From contig NZ_JARGES010000032.1 in assembly GCF_029210365.1 (NCBI RefSeq), positions 1 through 64,000 of the forward strand: a stretch of 64,000 nucleotides of DNA, written 5' to 3'. A model generated the notes under the pieces. That model was not told the origin of the DNA, did not search any database, and saw only the letters and a program-made list of their open reading frames with translations. Made by a program: the position numbers and the translations under genes. Shown here piece after piece: positions 35,660-43,803 of this stretch. This DNA comes from Mesorhizobium sp. YIM 152430. Its GTDB lineage: Bacteria > Pseudomonadota > Alphaproteobacteria > Rhizobiales > Rhizobiaceae. Within the stretch, counting starts at the first letter, position 1. Each line of letters starts with the position of its first letter.

Positions 35660-35795
35660 TCACCGAATCGGCGCTCAAACCGACCTGAATGGTCTTGACT
35701 ATGATTCGCGGAAGTGGGATTCTCTCAGTCGCCAAACTTAAAGAGAAGGTCTTCCGGAATTGCCGTTTCGGGGGCCTTTTTCTTTTGCGCTCAAT
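35660..35795 (+). ncRNA. Probable repABC antisense RNA (ctRNA/incA region)
   Basis: The repB-repC gap of repABC plasmids encodes a small RNA antisense to the repC leader. Here the gap carries the conserved word GACTATGATTCGCGGAAGTG on the plus strand. It ends in a hairpin (CCGGAA / TTTCGG with a 6-nt loop) followed by GGGCCTTTTTCTTTT, a good terminator for plus-strand transcription. The exact 5' end cannot be read from sequence; the limits are approximate. Confidence 0.6.
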
Positions 35796-36801
35796 CTCCG
35801 TTCGTGGTTGCTCGTTTTTCCCGACGGAAAGCCTCATACAACTCGCTGAGATTTTCCGAGAGGTAGTCACCGAACGCTGCTGCGTCGGTCCCCTTCGCCT
35901 TGAGGGCGATGGTGAATTTCTTGCCACTGGCCACCATCTCCGCGGCGACACGCCCATCAGACGGCGCCCAGCTGCGTTTGGATGGCGCCTGCGCGGCACG
36001 GCGGCGCGGCTTGGATGCCTTCAGCTTCGCGACGACCGCATCGAACCGCGCTTCGCTTGGCATCCCATGAAAATCGGAACTCGATGCCAGAGCCAAGGCA
36101 GTGTCGACATTGCCCGGCTTGTCGAGGAGGAGCTTGAGCTCATACCAGCGATCACGACCGACAGCCTTCGCGCGGCCGATCGCTGCGAGTAGATCCTTGG
36201 GCATCGAGGCGACAGAGAGCATCTTTGAAAGCGTCGGCCGATCGACACCGATTGCGGCGAGGGCTGTGGCGTTGTCCTCGTCGAATTTCCGCTGAACGAT
36301 GTCGGCGGCAAACAGTGCTTTCTCGATGAAGGACGTGTTCGCTCGCGCGTTGTTTTCCTGTCCCTGGGCGATCACATGATCGCGCTCGGAGATATCCTTG
36401 ATGACAGCGCGAAGCTTGAGACCAAGCTCTTTTGCGGCGCGCCAGCGGAGGCGACCGAAGACCAGCATGTAGCGGCCGGGCCGCTGCGGGTGAGGGCGAA
36501 GGAGCGCCGGGGAGTTCTGGCCGGAACTGCGGATCGACTCCATCACCTGAGCGTAGTCGGCCTCGTAATCTTCCTGATCGACGTTGAGCCGGTCGTTGGC
36601 GAAAGATTGGTCCACCAGGTCGGGGTCAACCTCGATTATCGTCTCACCCTCGAGCAGCTTGCCTGCCTGGGCCGCCATTTCGTCGATCGAGCTTATGAGC
36701 GAGCGTGATGCCCCCTTGAAGGTGTAGTCTCGTGCAACTGGGCGCTCGGCGGGAGCGTCGCCGTTGTCCATAATGCTGGCAAAGGGATTTTTTCGCGCCA
36801 T
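35791..36801 (-). CDS. repB: Plasmid partitioning protein RepB
   Basis: A 336-aa ParB-family protein. It opens MARKNPFASIMDNGD, typical for RepB. The ParB/Srx nucleotide-binding part shows NSPALLRPHPQRPGRYMLVFGRLRWRAAKELG, then AIGVDRPTLSKMLSVASMPKDLLAAIGRAK for the helix-turn-helix that binds parS. The C-terminal dimerisation part follows. RepB loads at parS and activates RepA ATP hydrolysis for segregation. It lies 75 bp downstream of repA, with a parS-like site in that gap. Confidence 0.95.
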   Translation of the reverse strand: MARKNPFASIMDNGDAPAERPVARDYTFKGASRSLISSIDEMAAQAGKLLEGETIIEVDPDLVDQSFANDRLNVDQEDYEADYAQVMESIRSSGQNSPALLRPHPQRPGRYMLVFGRLRWRAAKELGLKLRAVIKDISERDHVIAQGQENNARANTSFIEKALFAADIVQRKFDEDNATALAAIGVDRPTLSKMLSVASMPKDLLAAIGRAKAVGRDRWYELKLLLDKPGNVDTALALASSSDFHGMPSEARFDAVVAKLKASKPRRRAAQAPSKRSWAPSDGRVAAEMVASGKKFTIALKAKGTDAAAFGDYLSENLSELYEAFRREKRATTNGD

Positions 36802-36859
36802 TTGACTAGCACCCCCTTATGCGGCTTATGCGCTTGAAACCGTGGGGTTTTTTGGCGGT

Positions 36860-36875
36860 TTTGACGGCAGTCAAC
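36860..36875 (-). promoter_or_regulatory. parS-like RepB binding site
   Basis: On the minus strand this reads GTTGACTGCCGTCAAA. It matches the repABC parS consensus GTTNNCNGCNGNNAAC at all fixed positions except the last base. It lies immediately after the repA stop, in the repA-repB gap, a known parS location. No perfect copy was found by eye nearby. Confidence 0.6.
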
Positions 36876-36876
36876 A

Positions 36877-38100
36877 TCACAACCGCCCCCATGCCTGGTG
36901 GATCAGTCCCTGAATCTCGAAGTTCACGGCATCCATGCTGTCGATCGCCCGATCATAGGTATCGCGATTGAAGTTCGATCGCTCGACCTCATAGAGCGTC
37001 TGCTTGGTGAGGCCGGCGTCAGAAATCGCCGTGGATTTGAGCATTGGGCTTTTCAGGATTTCCTCGGCAAGCATCGACTGCATGAAGCCGACCATCTGCG
37101 CCTGGGGAATGTCCGTGGGCTCGTATCGGGTGATGAGATAGCGCAGCCAGTCCAGCTGGACCTTCGCGCCAGCATTCTTGATGGACTTCATGATATTGCC
37201 CAGCATCAGCAGAAACTGACTCATGGACATCAGGTCCAGCATCTGCGGGTGGACGGTGATCAGAACCGAGGTGGCGGCCGACAGTGCCGACAGCGTCAGA
37301 TAGCCAAGCTGCGGAGGGCAATCGACGACCACGACGTCGTAGCGCTCGCTGACCGAATCCAACGCCCGGGCGACCCTCGTGAAGAACCGCTTTCCTTCCT
37401 GAGACGGAGACTGCATGGCAAGCGGAGTCTCGTACTCATATTCCTGCAGCTCCAGGTTCGCCGGGATGATATCGAGCAAGGGAAAGTTCGTCTTGCGGAT
37501 GACATCTTCGGTCGAGGCAGGGTTGTCGTACCGGATCGCGTCGTAGAGCGAGGGGTTCTTGTCGAGCTCCGGCTGGAAGCCATGGAGGGCTGAAAGCGAA
37601 GCCTGCGGATCGAGATCCACCGTCAGGACCCGGTGACCGGTGAGCGCCAAATGCTGCGCGAGGTGTGCCGTGGTGGTGGTCTTTCCCGATCCACCCTTGA
37701 AGTTGACGACCGCAATGACCTGCAGCTTCTCGCCAGGTTTGCGGTAGGGCACATACTTCTTGGAATCCGATCGCCCGTGCTTGTCGAGATAGTCCCGAAG
37801 CTCGGTCATCTGCTCGGCCGCGTAAAAGCGCCGTCCGCCGGCACCGACGAAAGGCTCAGGACCTTTCTTTTCAAGATGGAGGCGCTTCAGATTGTTCGGA
37901 CTGATACCAAGATAGTGGGCGACCTCGGCCATCGAGAACCGCCGAAGGGTCTTCTGCCCCTCGGTCGGAAACTTCTCGACGCGCAATTGGTCGAGCTTGC
38001 GCGAAATCTCGGCCCCTTGGGCAAGGATCTTGTCGTCAAACTCAAAACTTGGGAGAAATGCCATCTCCGCTTTGTCCCCCGAACGAGAAAATAGCGCCAT
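36877..38100 (-). CDS. repA: Plasmid partitioning ATPase RepA
   Basis: A 407-aa ParA-type ATPase. An N-terminal MerR/HTH-like segment (FSMAEVAHYLGISPNNLKRLHLEKKGPEPF) mediates operator binding. The deviant Walker A is VVNFKGGSGKTTTTAHLAQ, followed by LDPQASLS, and Walker B VVVVDCPPQLG. It acts with RepB in segregation and autorepresses the repABC operon. The ATG at 38100 has AAAGGT 6 bp upstream; a TTG at 38118 would add six residues and is less likely. Confidence 0.95.
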   Translation of the reverse strand: MALFSRSGDKAEMAFLPSFEFDDKILAQGAEISRKLDQLRVEKFPTEGQKTLRRFSMAEVAHYLGISPNNLKRLHLEKKGPEPFVGAGGRRFYAAEQMTELRDYLDKHGRSDSKKYVPYRKPGEKLQVIAVVNFKGGSGKTTTTAHLAQHLALTGHRVLTVDLDPQASLSALHGFQPELDKNPSLYDAIRYDNPASTEDVIRKTNFPLLDIIPANLELQEYEYETPLAMQSPSQEGKRFFTRVARALDSVSERYDVVVVDCPPQLGYLTLSALSAATSVLITVHPQMLDLMSMSQFLLMLGNIMKSIKNAGAKVQLDWLRYLITRYEPTDIPQAQMVGFMQSMLAEEILKSPMLKSTAISDAGLTKQTLYEVERSNFNRDTYDRAIDSMDAVNFEIQGLIHQAWGRL

Positions 38101-38683
38101 ATTCGACCTTTCGGCCAATCTGGCGCCAGTATGAGCGATTCCCGTTCTCTGGCAAGGGATTTTAGGTTAACGAAACCTTAACGCCATGCTCAGGTCCACG
38201 CCAACAAGATCACTCAGCGGAGCCTCACAGTCCGGAATCCCGGCGTCGGCGCGTACATTTTCCATCGATTTTTCAATCGCTTAGTTGCTCCGCGGTTGGT
38301 CGTTCCGCGAGAACCTTCAATGCCACATGCCGCCGGCTCGGTCCATGCAGCACCCTGAGAAGTTTCACAGTGGTGGATGGCGTCAAATCGAGTGAGTGGG
38401 CGTGACTACCGCTCCTTTGGGGCGACTCACCTTCACGCATGAACAGATGGCTCTTAGCCGGCTATGCAGCGCCCAGCGTGGTGGCTCAAATTGCCCAAAG
38501 CGTATTTGTCAGGCTGCCACAAGTCCATGGGCCGACGGGAAACGGAAGTGACTAGAACCAGAGTTCCCTCCGGTTGATCGTCTTTCCCGGCAGAGAGGCA
38601 ATTATCATCGACGTGAATCCCTCACGCCCAAACGATTCAGCCAATGAATTGGACGTGGGTACCGGAGTCGGTGACAATCAGAC
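38101..38683. other. repA upstream region
   Basis: No gene visible in about 580 bp. It must hold the repABC promoter and operator. Close to repA it contains GTTAACGAAACCTTAAC (38165-38185 area), an inverted GTTAA/TTAAC pair that may bind RepA. The rest is featureless to my eye. Confidence 0.4.
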
Positions 38684-38959
38684 ATGGTCGAGCCGAAGCT
38701 CCAAGTTGTCCTTCAGCGCCGCGATTGCGCTCGCAACGTTGCGCGGTTTTATGTACTCGCGATAGAACCGTCACTGTACGGTGATGCGGCGCTTATGCGC
38801 GCGTGGGGGCGGATCGGCTCGCTCGGCCGACAACGCCTTGACCTCTATGCGTCGGCCGCTGAAGCCGGCGAAGCGCTCGAGGCCTGGCTCGCCCGTAAGG
38901 TCCGACGGGGCTACACGCCCGTCACTGCCAAGGTCACATTCCAGTCCAGGGGCCTATAA
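38684..38959 (+). CDS. WGR-domain protein
   Basis: A 91-aa protein that is essentially a single WGR domain: LQRRDCARNVARFYVLAIEPSLYG, then LMRAWGRIGSLGRQRLDLY (the WGR motif) and KVRRGYTPV. In eukaryotic PARPs this domain binds DNA; stand-alone bacterial copies are frequent on rhizobial plasmids and have no established role. It reads away from repABC. The ATG at 38684 begins at the expected domain edge, although no clear ribosome-binding site is seen. Confidence 0.8.
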   Translation: MVEPKLQVVLQRRDCARNVARFYVLAIEPSLYGDAALMRAWGRIGSLGRQRLDLYASAAEAGEALEAWLARKVRRGYTPVTAKVTFQSRGL

Positions 38960-39104
38960 TCACGGCAATTGTTGCCGCGGCTACAACGGGCTTGCACAGC
39001 AGCATAGGACCGGCATTGTCGATATTCGGCTGACCGAAGGCAGTGTTCTACACTCTGAGCGGGGACGGCCGGAGTCGTTCCGGTTGTCACCCCTGAAATT
39101 CCAC

Positions 39105-40334
39105 TCATCTGAAAGACAGTGAGGGCGGTTCCGGGACATTGGGTTCGACATCGGTGAAGAGATTCGGAAACAGCCGTTCCCTGAAATCGAGGGGGAAGGC
39201 AATACGTACCGGTGCCTTCGGAGTTTCAGATTTCAGAAAACCGCGCTCGACGAGATCCGACAGCGTGCTCCGTGCCGTGCGCTCGGATGTTTTCAGCACG
39301 AAATTGGCCTCGCCACGGGGCAACCTGCCGTGCCGCAACACGGCCGCCACCAGATCAGGTGCTCGTTTATCGTCGACGACATCTTTTATTAGGGCGCGGT
39401 AGCGAGCATCGAGCCGTCCGAGGTCGAACATTGCGGTCGAGAACCGCACCTGGTCGAGCGCGACTGTAAGGAACCATTCGACGAAATCCTTGAGTGCCGA
39501 TTCCGAAAGATTTCCTCGTCCATCACGATCGCCTTGTCTAGGACTGTCGGCGTGATCCATCATGCGCTTGTATTCGCCACGATCTTTCAGGCCACGAGCG
39601 AGGCCACGAGATATCGACCACAGGCCGTTGCCTCCAATACCGGCCTTGAGCGCCATGGCGTGAGACATCAACCGACTGACGCGGCCGTTGCCGTCTGGAA
39701 ACGGGTGGATGTAGTTGAGGCGGTGATGAGCTGACGCAATCGCGATGATCCGCAGGCTAGCCTGCTTTTCGGCCATGGCAAACCGCTTCTGGAAATACTC
39801 CATAAAAGTCACCACCCTGTCAGACGACGGTGGCTGATGGCGGCCGACAGCGACATCATGATCCGCGGACAACCGGAACTCGCCGGGCACAATCTCGGTC
39901 TTGGTGCCGTTAGGTTTGTAGATGAACCGGAATTCGTCGGGCATCTCATCGTAAAAGGCGCGATGAACCCACCTTATGAAATCGATCGAAGTCGGGCTCG
40001 GCAACTCGCCGCGCAACCCGAGACCGTCGATCATCCTCTGAACTTCGACATGGGCCTTGGCCTCGAGGGCGAGGGGACGACGTTCGGGATCTATCTCGGC
40101 GCCGGCCAGGGCGCTCTCGATATCCCGAGGTCGTGTGTTGTGGCCTTCTATCAAATTCGAATAGTAAGAATTCATGACTCGTACGAGATCGGCCAATTCG
40201 TCAGCCGACTCCGGATGTAGACCTCGGCCGAGTTCATCGGCAGCCTTCTGCAGCTCGATCGCAAGATCGGCCAGAACGGTCGGCACCGCGTCGTCAAAAA
40301 ACAGCGGCTCGATGCGGGCAGGGGTTTCAAGCAT
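39105..40334 (-). CDS. Class II Fic-family protein (AMP-transferase) with C-terminal wHTH
   Basis: A 409-aa Fic protein with the canonical catalytic loop HPFPDGNGRVSR. N-terminal SNLIEGHNT contains the (S/T)xxxE(G/N) inhibitory motif, making it a self-restrained class II Fic enzyme; no separate antitoxin is needed. The C-terminal domain has a winged-helix look (KTSERTARSTLSDLVERGFLKSE), consistent with DNA binding and autoregulation. A cluster of TTGCCGAT words lies directly upstream. It is distinct in architecture from the Fic-BID protein at 2027-3412. It belongs to the widespread chromosomal/plasmid SoFic-like group. Confidence 0.9.
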   Translation of the reverse strand: MLETPARIEPLFFDDAVPTVLADLAIELQKAADELGRGLHPESADELADLVRVMNSYYSNLIEGHNTRPRDIESALAGAEIDPERRPLALEAKAHVEVQRMIDGLGLRGELPSPTSIDFIRWVHRAFYDEMPDEFRFIYKPNGTKTEIVPGEFRLSADHDVAVGRHQPPSSDRVVTFMEYFQKRFAMAEKQASLRIIAIASAHHRLNYIHPFPDGNGRVSRLMSHAMALKAGIGGNGLWSISRGLARGLKDRGEYKRMMDHADSPRQGDRDGRGNLSESALKDFVEWFLTVALDQVRFSTAMFDLGRLDARYRALIKDVVDDKRAPDLVAAVLRHGRLPRGEANFVLKTSERTARSTLSDLVERGFLKSETPKAPVRIAFPLDFRERLFPNLFTDVEPNVPEPPSLSFR

Positions 40335-40338
40335 TTTT

Positions 40339-40451
40339 TTGCCGATCTCAATCGTGCCTCAACGGATTGCAATGTAAGGCATTGGAAGCAACGAGTCAGC
40401 ACAATTGCCGATATTAGTTGCCGATCGCCCCTGCCGATATCGGCCGCCGAT
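40339..40451 (-). promoter_or_regulatory. Tandem TTGCCGAT operator array upstream of fic
   Basis: TTGCCGAT occurs at 40339-40346, 40405-40412 and 40418-40425, with TGCCGAT at 40432 and GCCGAT at 40446. The last four are spaced 13-14 bp apart. One forms a perfect palindrome, GCCGATATCGGC (40433-40444). The copy at 40339 is 4 bp from the fic ATG. This is likely an autoregulatory operator for the winged-helix domain of the Fic protein. Confidence 0.55.
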
Positions 40452-40597
40452 CAGGACGCGAACCGAATAAGCCTCAAACGGCCGGACGGGCAGGGTAGGG
40501 GGCGTCGGCGCCATCGCGGACAACTCCCTACCGCCGGCAAAGCACAACTTACACGGCTGAGTAGAGGCGGAAAGGCCCTCTCGCCGGGCGAACGGGA

Positions 40598-41359
40598 TCA
40601 AATCAACTGTTGACGCACTGCAAGCGCGACGGCGTGGGTGACGTTGGTGGCATCGAGCTTCCGCCGAGCATTTTGCAGGTGATACTCGACCGTCCGGACC
40701 TTGGTCCCGACGATTTGCGCGATTTCGGACATGCGCTTGCCTTTTGCCATCCAGCTCAGGCAGAGCCTCTCTCTGGGGCTTAGCTTGACGGCGACAGCAG
40801 GCATTGCCTCAAGCATCCAGCGCCGCGCATAGACATCCACGTGCGATGCAATCGAAGCGGCTAGGAAGGGGCATTCCACCAGGCAATTGTCACACCGGCT
40901 AGACGACGCGAGCGTGAACAATACTGTCCTGCCGAATCCGGCCGACACCGGCACAGATATCCCCGATGCGATGCCATGATCCCCGGCTTCTCCAAGGAAG
41001 CGCACCTGGTCCGGCGACAATGCCCGTGCAAGGTCGCGTTCGGACCACGCAAAGCAGCGCTCAGAACGGCGGGCTTCCTGCACGACGGGATCGATCGTCG
41101 CGTATTTCTTGTTGATATAGTGGCCTTGCCATGCGCGCGGGTACGTCGAAAACGTGTCGATCTCCGGCCCACAAACCGAGAGATAGGCGAACCAGTCAAA
41201 TCCCAATTCGCCGGCGAATTCCTTCACCGCGGCTTTGACCGGGGCTATGCCTCGGGCTGTTTCTAGTGAGTCTCGCAGTTCGTCGAAGGCTCTGCTCGGC
41301 AAGTGTCCTCTCCGGGTGTTTTCGTCCTCAAGTCGAGTGGTTTCAATTCCGAGTTGCAT
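40598..41359 (-). CDS. LuxR-family quorum-sensing regulator
   Basis: A 253-aa regulator. The autoinducer-binding domain (about 20-175) shows the conserved W/Y/D pattern in YPRAWQGHYINKKYATIDPVV and GSGISVP-like ASGISVPVSAGFG. The GerE/LuxR helix-turn-helix is LSPRERLCLSWMAKGKRMSEIAQIVG, then KVRTVEYHLQNARRKL. It would bind an acyl-homoserine lactone made by the divergent LuxI. By analogy with TraR of Ti plasmids it should activate the luxI-trb operon. Confidence 0.92.
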   Translation of the reverse strand: MQLGIETTRLEDENTRRGHLPSRAFDELRDSLETARGIAPVKAAVKEFAGELGFDWFAYLSVCGPEIDTFSTYPRAWQGHYINKKYATIDPVVQEARRSERCFAWSERDLARALSPDQVRFLGEAGDHGIASGISVPVSAGFGRTVLFTLASSSRCDNCLVECPFLAASIASHVDVYARRWMLEAMPAVAVKLSPRERLCLSWMAKGKRMSEIAQIVGTKVRTVEYHLQNARRKLDATNVTHAVALAVRQQLI

Positions 41360-41403
41360 GGCAATTCAGCCATAAGTGCGGCAGCGGCGCCTCGGAATCT
41401 CAA

Positions 41404-41449
41404 CTGTCTATCACAGCGACGACTCTCCATCCCCTGTGACTTTTCACAG
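41404..41449 (+). promoter_or_regulatory. Putative lux/tra box in the luxR-luxI gap
   Basis: CTGTGACTTTTCACAG (41434-41449) is a perfect 6-bp inverted repeat with a 4-nt spacer. A weaker pair, CTGTCTATCACAG, lies at 41404-41416. The stronger element is 62 bp upstream of the luxI ATG, near the position expected for an activator overlapping a -35 region. Confidence 0.5.
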
Positions 41450-41511
41450 CTGGCGGTGCGCAGCCGTACCGGATTCAAGAGACCGCAATTCAACGGGTTG
41501 AGGATTTGGTC

Positions 41512-42141
41512 ATGCGCGTCGTCGCCATCTGCCGTACGAGTGCCTCAAGAACTGAGCAACGTCTGCTCGAGCGCATGCACGAGCTGCGCGCAAGGGTCTT
41601 CAAGCACAGGCTGGATTGGGACGTCCACGTCGAGCACAACCAGGAAAAGGACGAGTACGACCGACTCGATCCGACCTATCTTGTGCTCGTCGGCAACGAT
41701 GGCCAGGTGGTCGGTTGCGCTCGGCTGCTGCCGTCCACCGGACCAACGATGCTCGGCCAGACATTTCCGTTCTTGGCTAGCGCGTCTCGCGTGCCCCAAT
41801 CGGGCCGCGTTGTCGAGAGCTCGCGCTTTTGCATCGACACCGAACGCAGCGACATCGTTTCCGCGAGCGGCCTGCGCGACGCCACGCACACTCTATTTGC
41901 TGGCATCATCGAATGGTCGATGGCCAATGGGTTCGACCGGATCGTCACTGTTACCGACGTTCGGTTCGAGCGCATTCTCAACCGGGCGAAATGGCCGCTG
42001 GAGCGGCTAGGATCTCCACATCCTGTTGGCAATACCATTGCTGTCGCGGGTCTCTTACCTGCCGACGAATTCAGTCTCGAGTTGGTGCGGCCGTCGAGCT
42101 ACGTCCCCCTCTTCCCGACCGCTGTTGAAGCCGCGGCCTAA
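41512..42141 (+). CDS. Acyl-homoserine-lactone synthase (LuxI/TraI-like)
   Basis: A 209-aa LuxI family enzyme. Conserved residues are present: Arg and Trp in LRARVFKHRLDWDV, the acidic EKDEYD segment, Arg in VVGCARLLP, and Glu/Arg in VVESSRFCI. It joins an acyl chain from acyl-ACP to S-adenosylmethionine. GAGGA precedes the ATG at 41512. In Ti plasmids traI is the first gene of the trb operon, and the same order is seen here: trbB starts 26 bp downstream. Cell density therefore probably controls conjugation. Confidence 0.93.
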   Translation: MRVVAICRTSASRTEQRLLERMHELRARVFKHRLDWDVHVEHNQEKDEYDRLDPTYLVLVGNDGQVVGCARLLPSTGPTMLGQTFPFLASASRVPQSGRVVESSRFCIDTERSDIVSASGLRDATHTLFAGIIEWSMANGFDRIVTVTDVRFERILNRAKWPLERLGSPHPVGNTIAVAGLLPADEFSLELVRPSSYVPLFPTAVEAAA

Positions 42142-42166
42142 CCAGCAGCCAGGAAGGGGGCGGTCT

Positions 42167-43150
42167 ATGAGCGAGTCGAAACGACGGCTGATCCTCGGTC
42201 TGCAGGACGCACTTGGCGCCGCGGTTACGACAGCGCTGCATGACGCGGACGTTGTGGAGGTCATGCTCAACCCCGACGGCAATCTATTCATCGAGCGGGT
42301 AGGGCAGGGGATAGCGTCGGCGGGGCGGATGGCCCCCCATGACGCCGAGACCGTCATCGGCAAGGTCGCCCACGCCCTCAAGACCGAAGTCGACCAGGAT
42401 CGACCAATTATTTCCGGCGAATTGCCCCTTGGCGGACATCGCTTTGAGGGGATTTTGCCACCGGCCTCGCCCGCGCCGATGTTCACGATCCGAAAGCGCG
42501 CCTCGATGCTGATCCGACTCGATCAGTATGTCGCCGATGGCATCATGACGCCCGAGCAGGTTGATGTGATTCGCGATTCGATCGTCAACCGCCTCAACAT
42601 CGTGGTGTCGGGAGGCACTGGAACAGGCAAGACCACGCTCACCAATGCAATCCTGGCGGAGCTGGTCGAGACGACGCCAGAACATCGGCTGGTGATCCTG
42701 GAAGACACTGCCGAGATCCAGTGCGCGGCGGAAAACCATGTGATCCTGCACACCACAGACACCGTCGATATGGGCCGTCTATTGAAGTCGACAATGCGGC
42801 TGCGTCCGGACCGCATTATCGTGGGCGAGGTCCGCGACGGCGCTGCGCTCACTCTCTTGAAGGCGTGGAACACCGGCCATCCGGGAGGCATCGCGACGGT
42901 TCACTCGAACTCGGCCGCCGCCGCTCTTACCCGCCTTGAACAGCTCGTTGCCGAACTCAGCTCCCAGCCGATGCCGGAAGTCATCGGAGAGGCGGTCGAC
43001 CTGATCGTCTCGATCGAACGCGCTCCTGGCGGGCGAACCGTTCGCGAGATCCTGAGGGTCGAAGGTTTTCGCGACGGGCGATACCTCACCATGCCGGTCG
43101 GCGCGTCGAAATCGGAATCCATCCAGGGAAGAAATCTTCATGTCGTCTAA
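42167..43150 (+). CDS. trbB: Conjugal transfer ATPase TrbB (VirB11 family)
   Basis: A 327-aa hexameric secretion ATPase on the cytosolic face of the type IV system. Walker A is [16 protein letters not shown]; the Asp box follows ([13 protein letters not shown]), then the Walker B/His-box stretch [21 protein letters not shown] and [12 protein letters not shown]. It powers pilus assembly and DNA transfer. AGGAAGGGGG precedes the ATG. It overlaps trbC by 11 bp. Intact. Confidence 0.95.
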   Translation: MSESKRRLILGLQDALGAAVTTALHDADVVEVMLNPDGNLFIERVGQGIASAGRMAPHDAETVIGKVAHALKTEVDQDRPIISGELPLGGHRFEGILPPASPAPMFTIRKRASMLIRLDQYVADGIMTPEQVDVIRDSIVNRLNIVVSGGTGTGKTTLTNAILAELVETTPEHRLVILEDTAEIQCAAENHVILHTTDTVDMGRLLKSTMRLRPDRIIVGEVRDGAALTLLKAWNTGHPGGIATVHSNSAAAALTRLEQLVAELSSQPMPEVIGEAVDLIVSIERAPGGRTVREILRVEGFRDGRYLTMPVGASKSESIQGRNLHVV

Positions 43151-43508
43151 GAAGGCTCTCACACTTCTCCTCGGCCTCGCGGCCGCATCCCTCGTTATGA
43201 TCGAACCGGCGCTCGCCAGCGGGGGAGGGGGCCTGCCTTGGGAAGGGCCACTGGAGCAAATTCAGGAATCCATCACCGGCCCGGTTGCTGGCGCCATCGC
43301 GCTCGCGGCGGTCGCCATTGCCGGCGGCATGTTGATCTTCGGCGGCGAGCTGAACGATTTCGCCCGGCGGCTTTGCTACATCGTGCTCGTCGCCGGCATC
43401 CTGCTCGGCGCAACGCAGATCGTCGGTCTCTTCGGGTCCAGCGGCTCATCCATCGGCGTGCCGCTCGAGGCGCACGAACAAGCGTCGGTGGTTGCCCCGC
43501 ATGGCTGA
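43140..43508 (+). CDS. trbC: Pilin TrbC (VirB2 family)
   Basis: A 122-aa prepilin. A signal peptide (up to PALASGG) is followed by two hydrophobic helices ([20 protein letters not shown] and [22 protein letters not shown]) separated by the short polar loop ELNDFARR. This is the VirB2/TrbC hairpin that forms the conjugative pilus. It overlaps trbB by 11 bp and trbD by 8 bp. Confidence 0.92.
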   Translation: MSSKKALTLLLGLAAASLVMIEPALASGGGGLPWEGPLEQIQESITGPVAGAIALAAVAIAGGMLIFGGELNDFARRLCYIVLVAGILLGATQIVGLFGSSGSSIGVPLEAHEQASVVAPHG

Positions 43509-43800
43509 AAGGGAAAGCCGGCTGGCGACGGCGCGGATACACCGCGCCCTTTCGCGTCCGACGCTTCTCTTTGGGGCTGACCGTGAGCTCGTGCTTCTGA
43601 CCGGGCTCGCCGCGATCATTCTCGTCTTCGTCGTTTTGACGACCATATCGGCGCTGCTCGGCACGGTTATCTGGATCGTGGTTGTCGGGCTCTTACGCAT
43701 GATGGCGAAAGCCGATCCGCTGATGCGCCGCGTCTACCTACGCCACATCAAATACCGGCCCTACTACCGGCCGACCTCCACTCCCTGGCGGACGTTCTGA
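43501..43800 (+). CDS. trbD: TrbD (VirB3 family)
   Basis: A 99-aa inner-membrane protein. [22 protein letters not shown] is the VirB3/TrbD family start, followed by two membrane helices. The ATG at 43501 is preferred over an upstream TTG at 43492. It works beside the TrbE ATPase in pilus assembly. The gap to trbE is 3 bp. Confidence 0.9.
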   Translation: MAERESRLATARIHRALSRPTLLFGADRELVLLTGLAAIILVFVVLTTISALLGTVIWIVVVGLLRMMAKADPLMRRVYLRHIKYRPYYRPTSTPWRTF

Positions 43801-43803
43801 CTC

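Noticed and set aside
38965-38990. GTTGCCGCGGCTACAAC as a second parS site
   Set aside because: It is 17 bp long with the wrong central bases for the repABC consensus.
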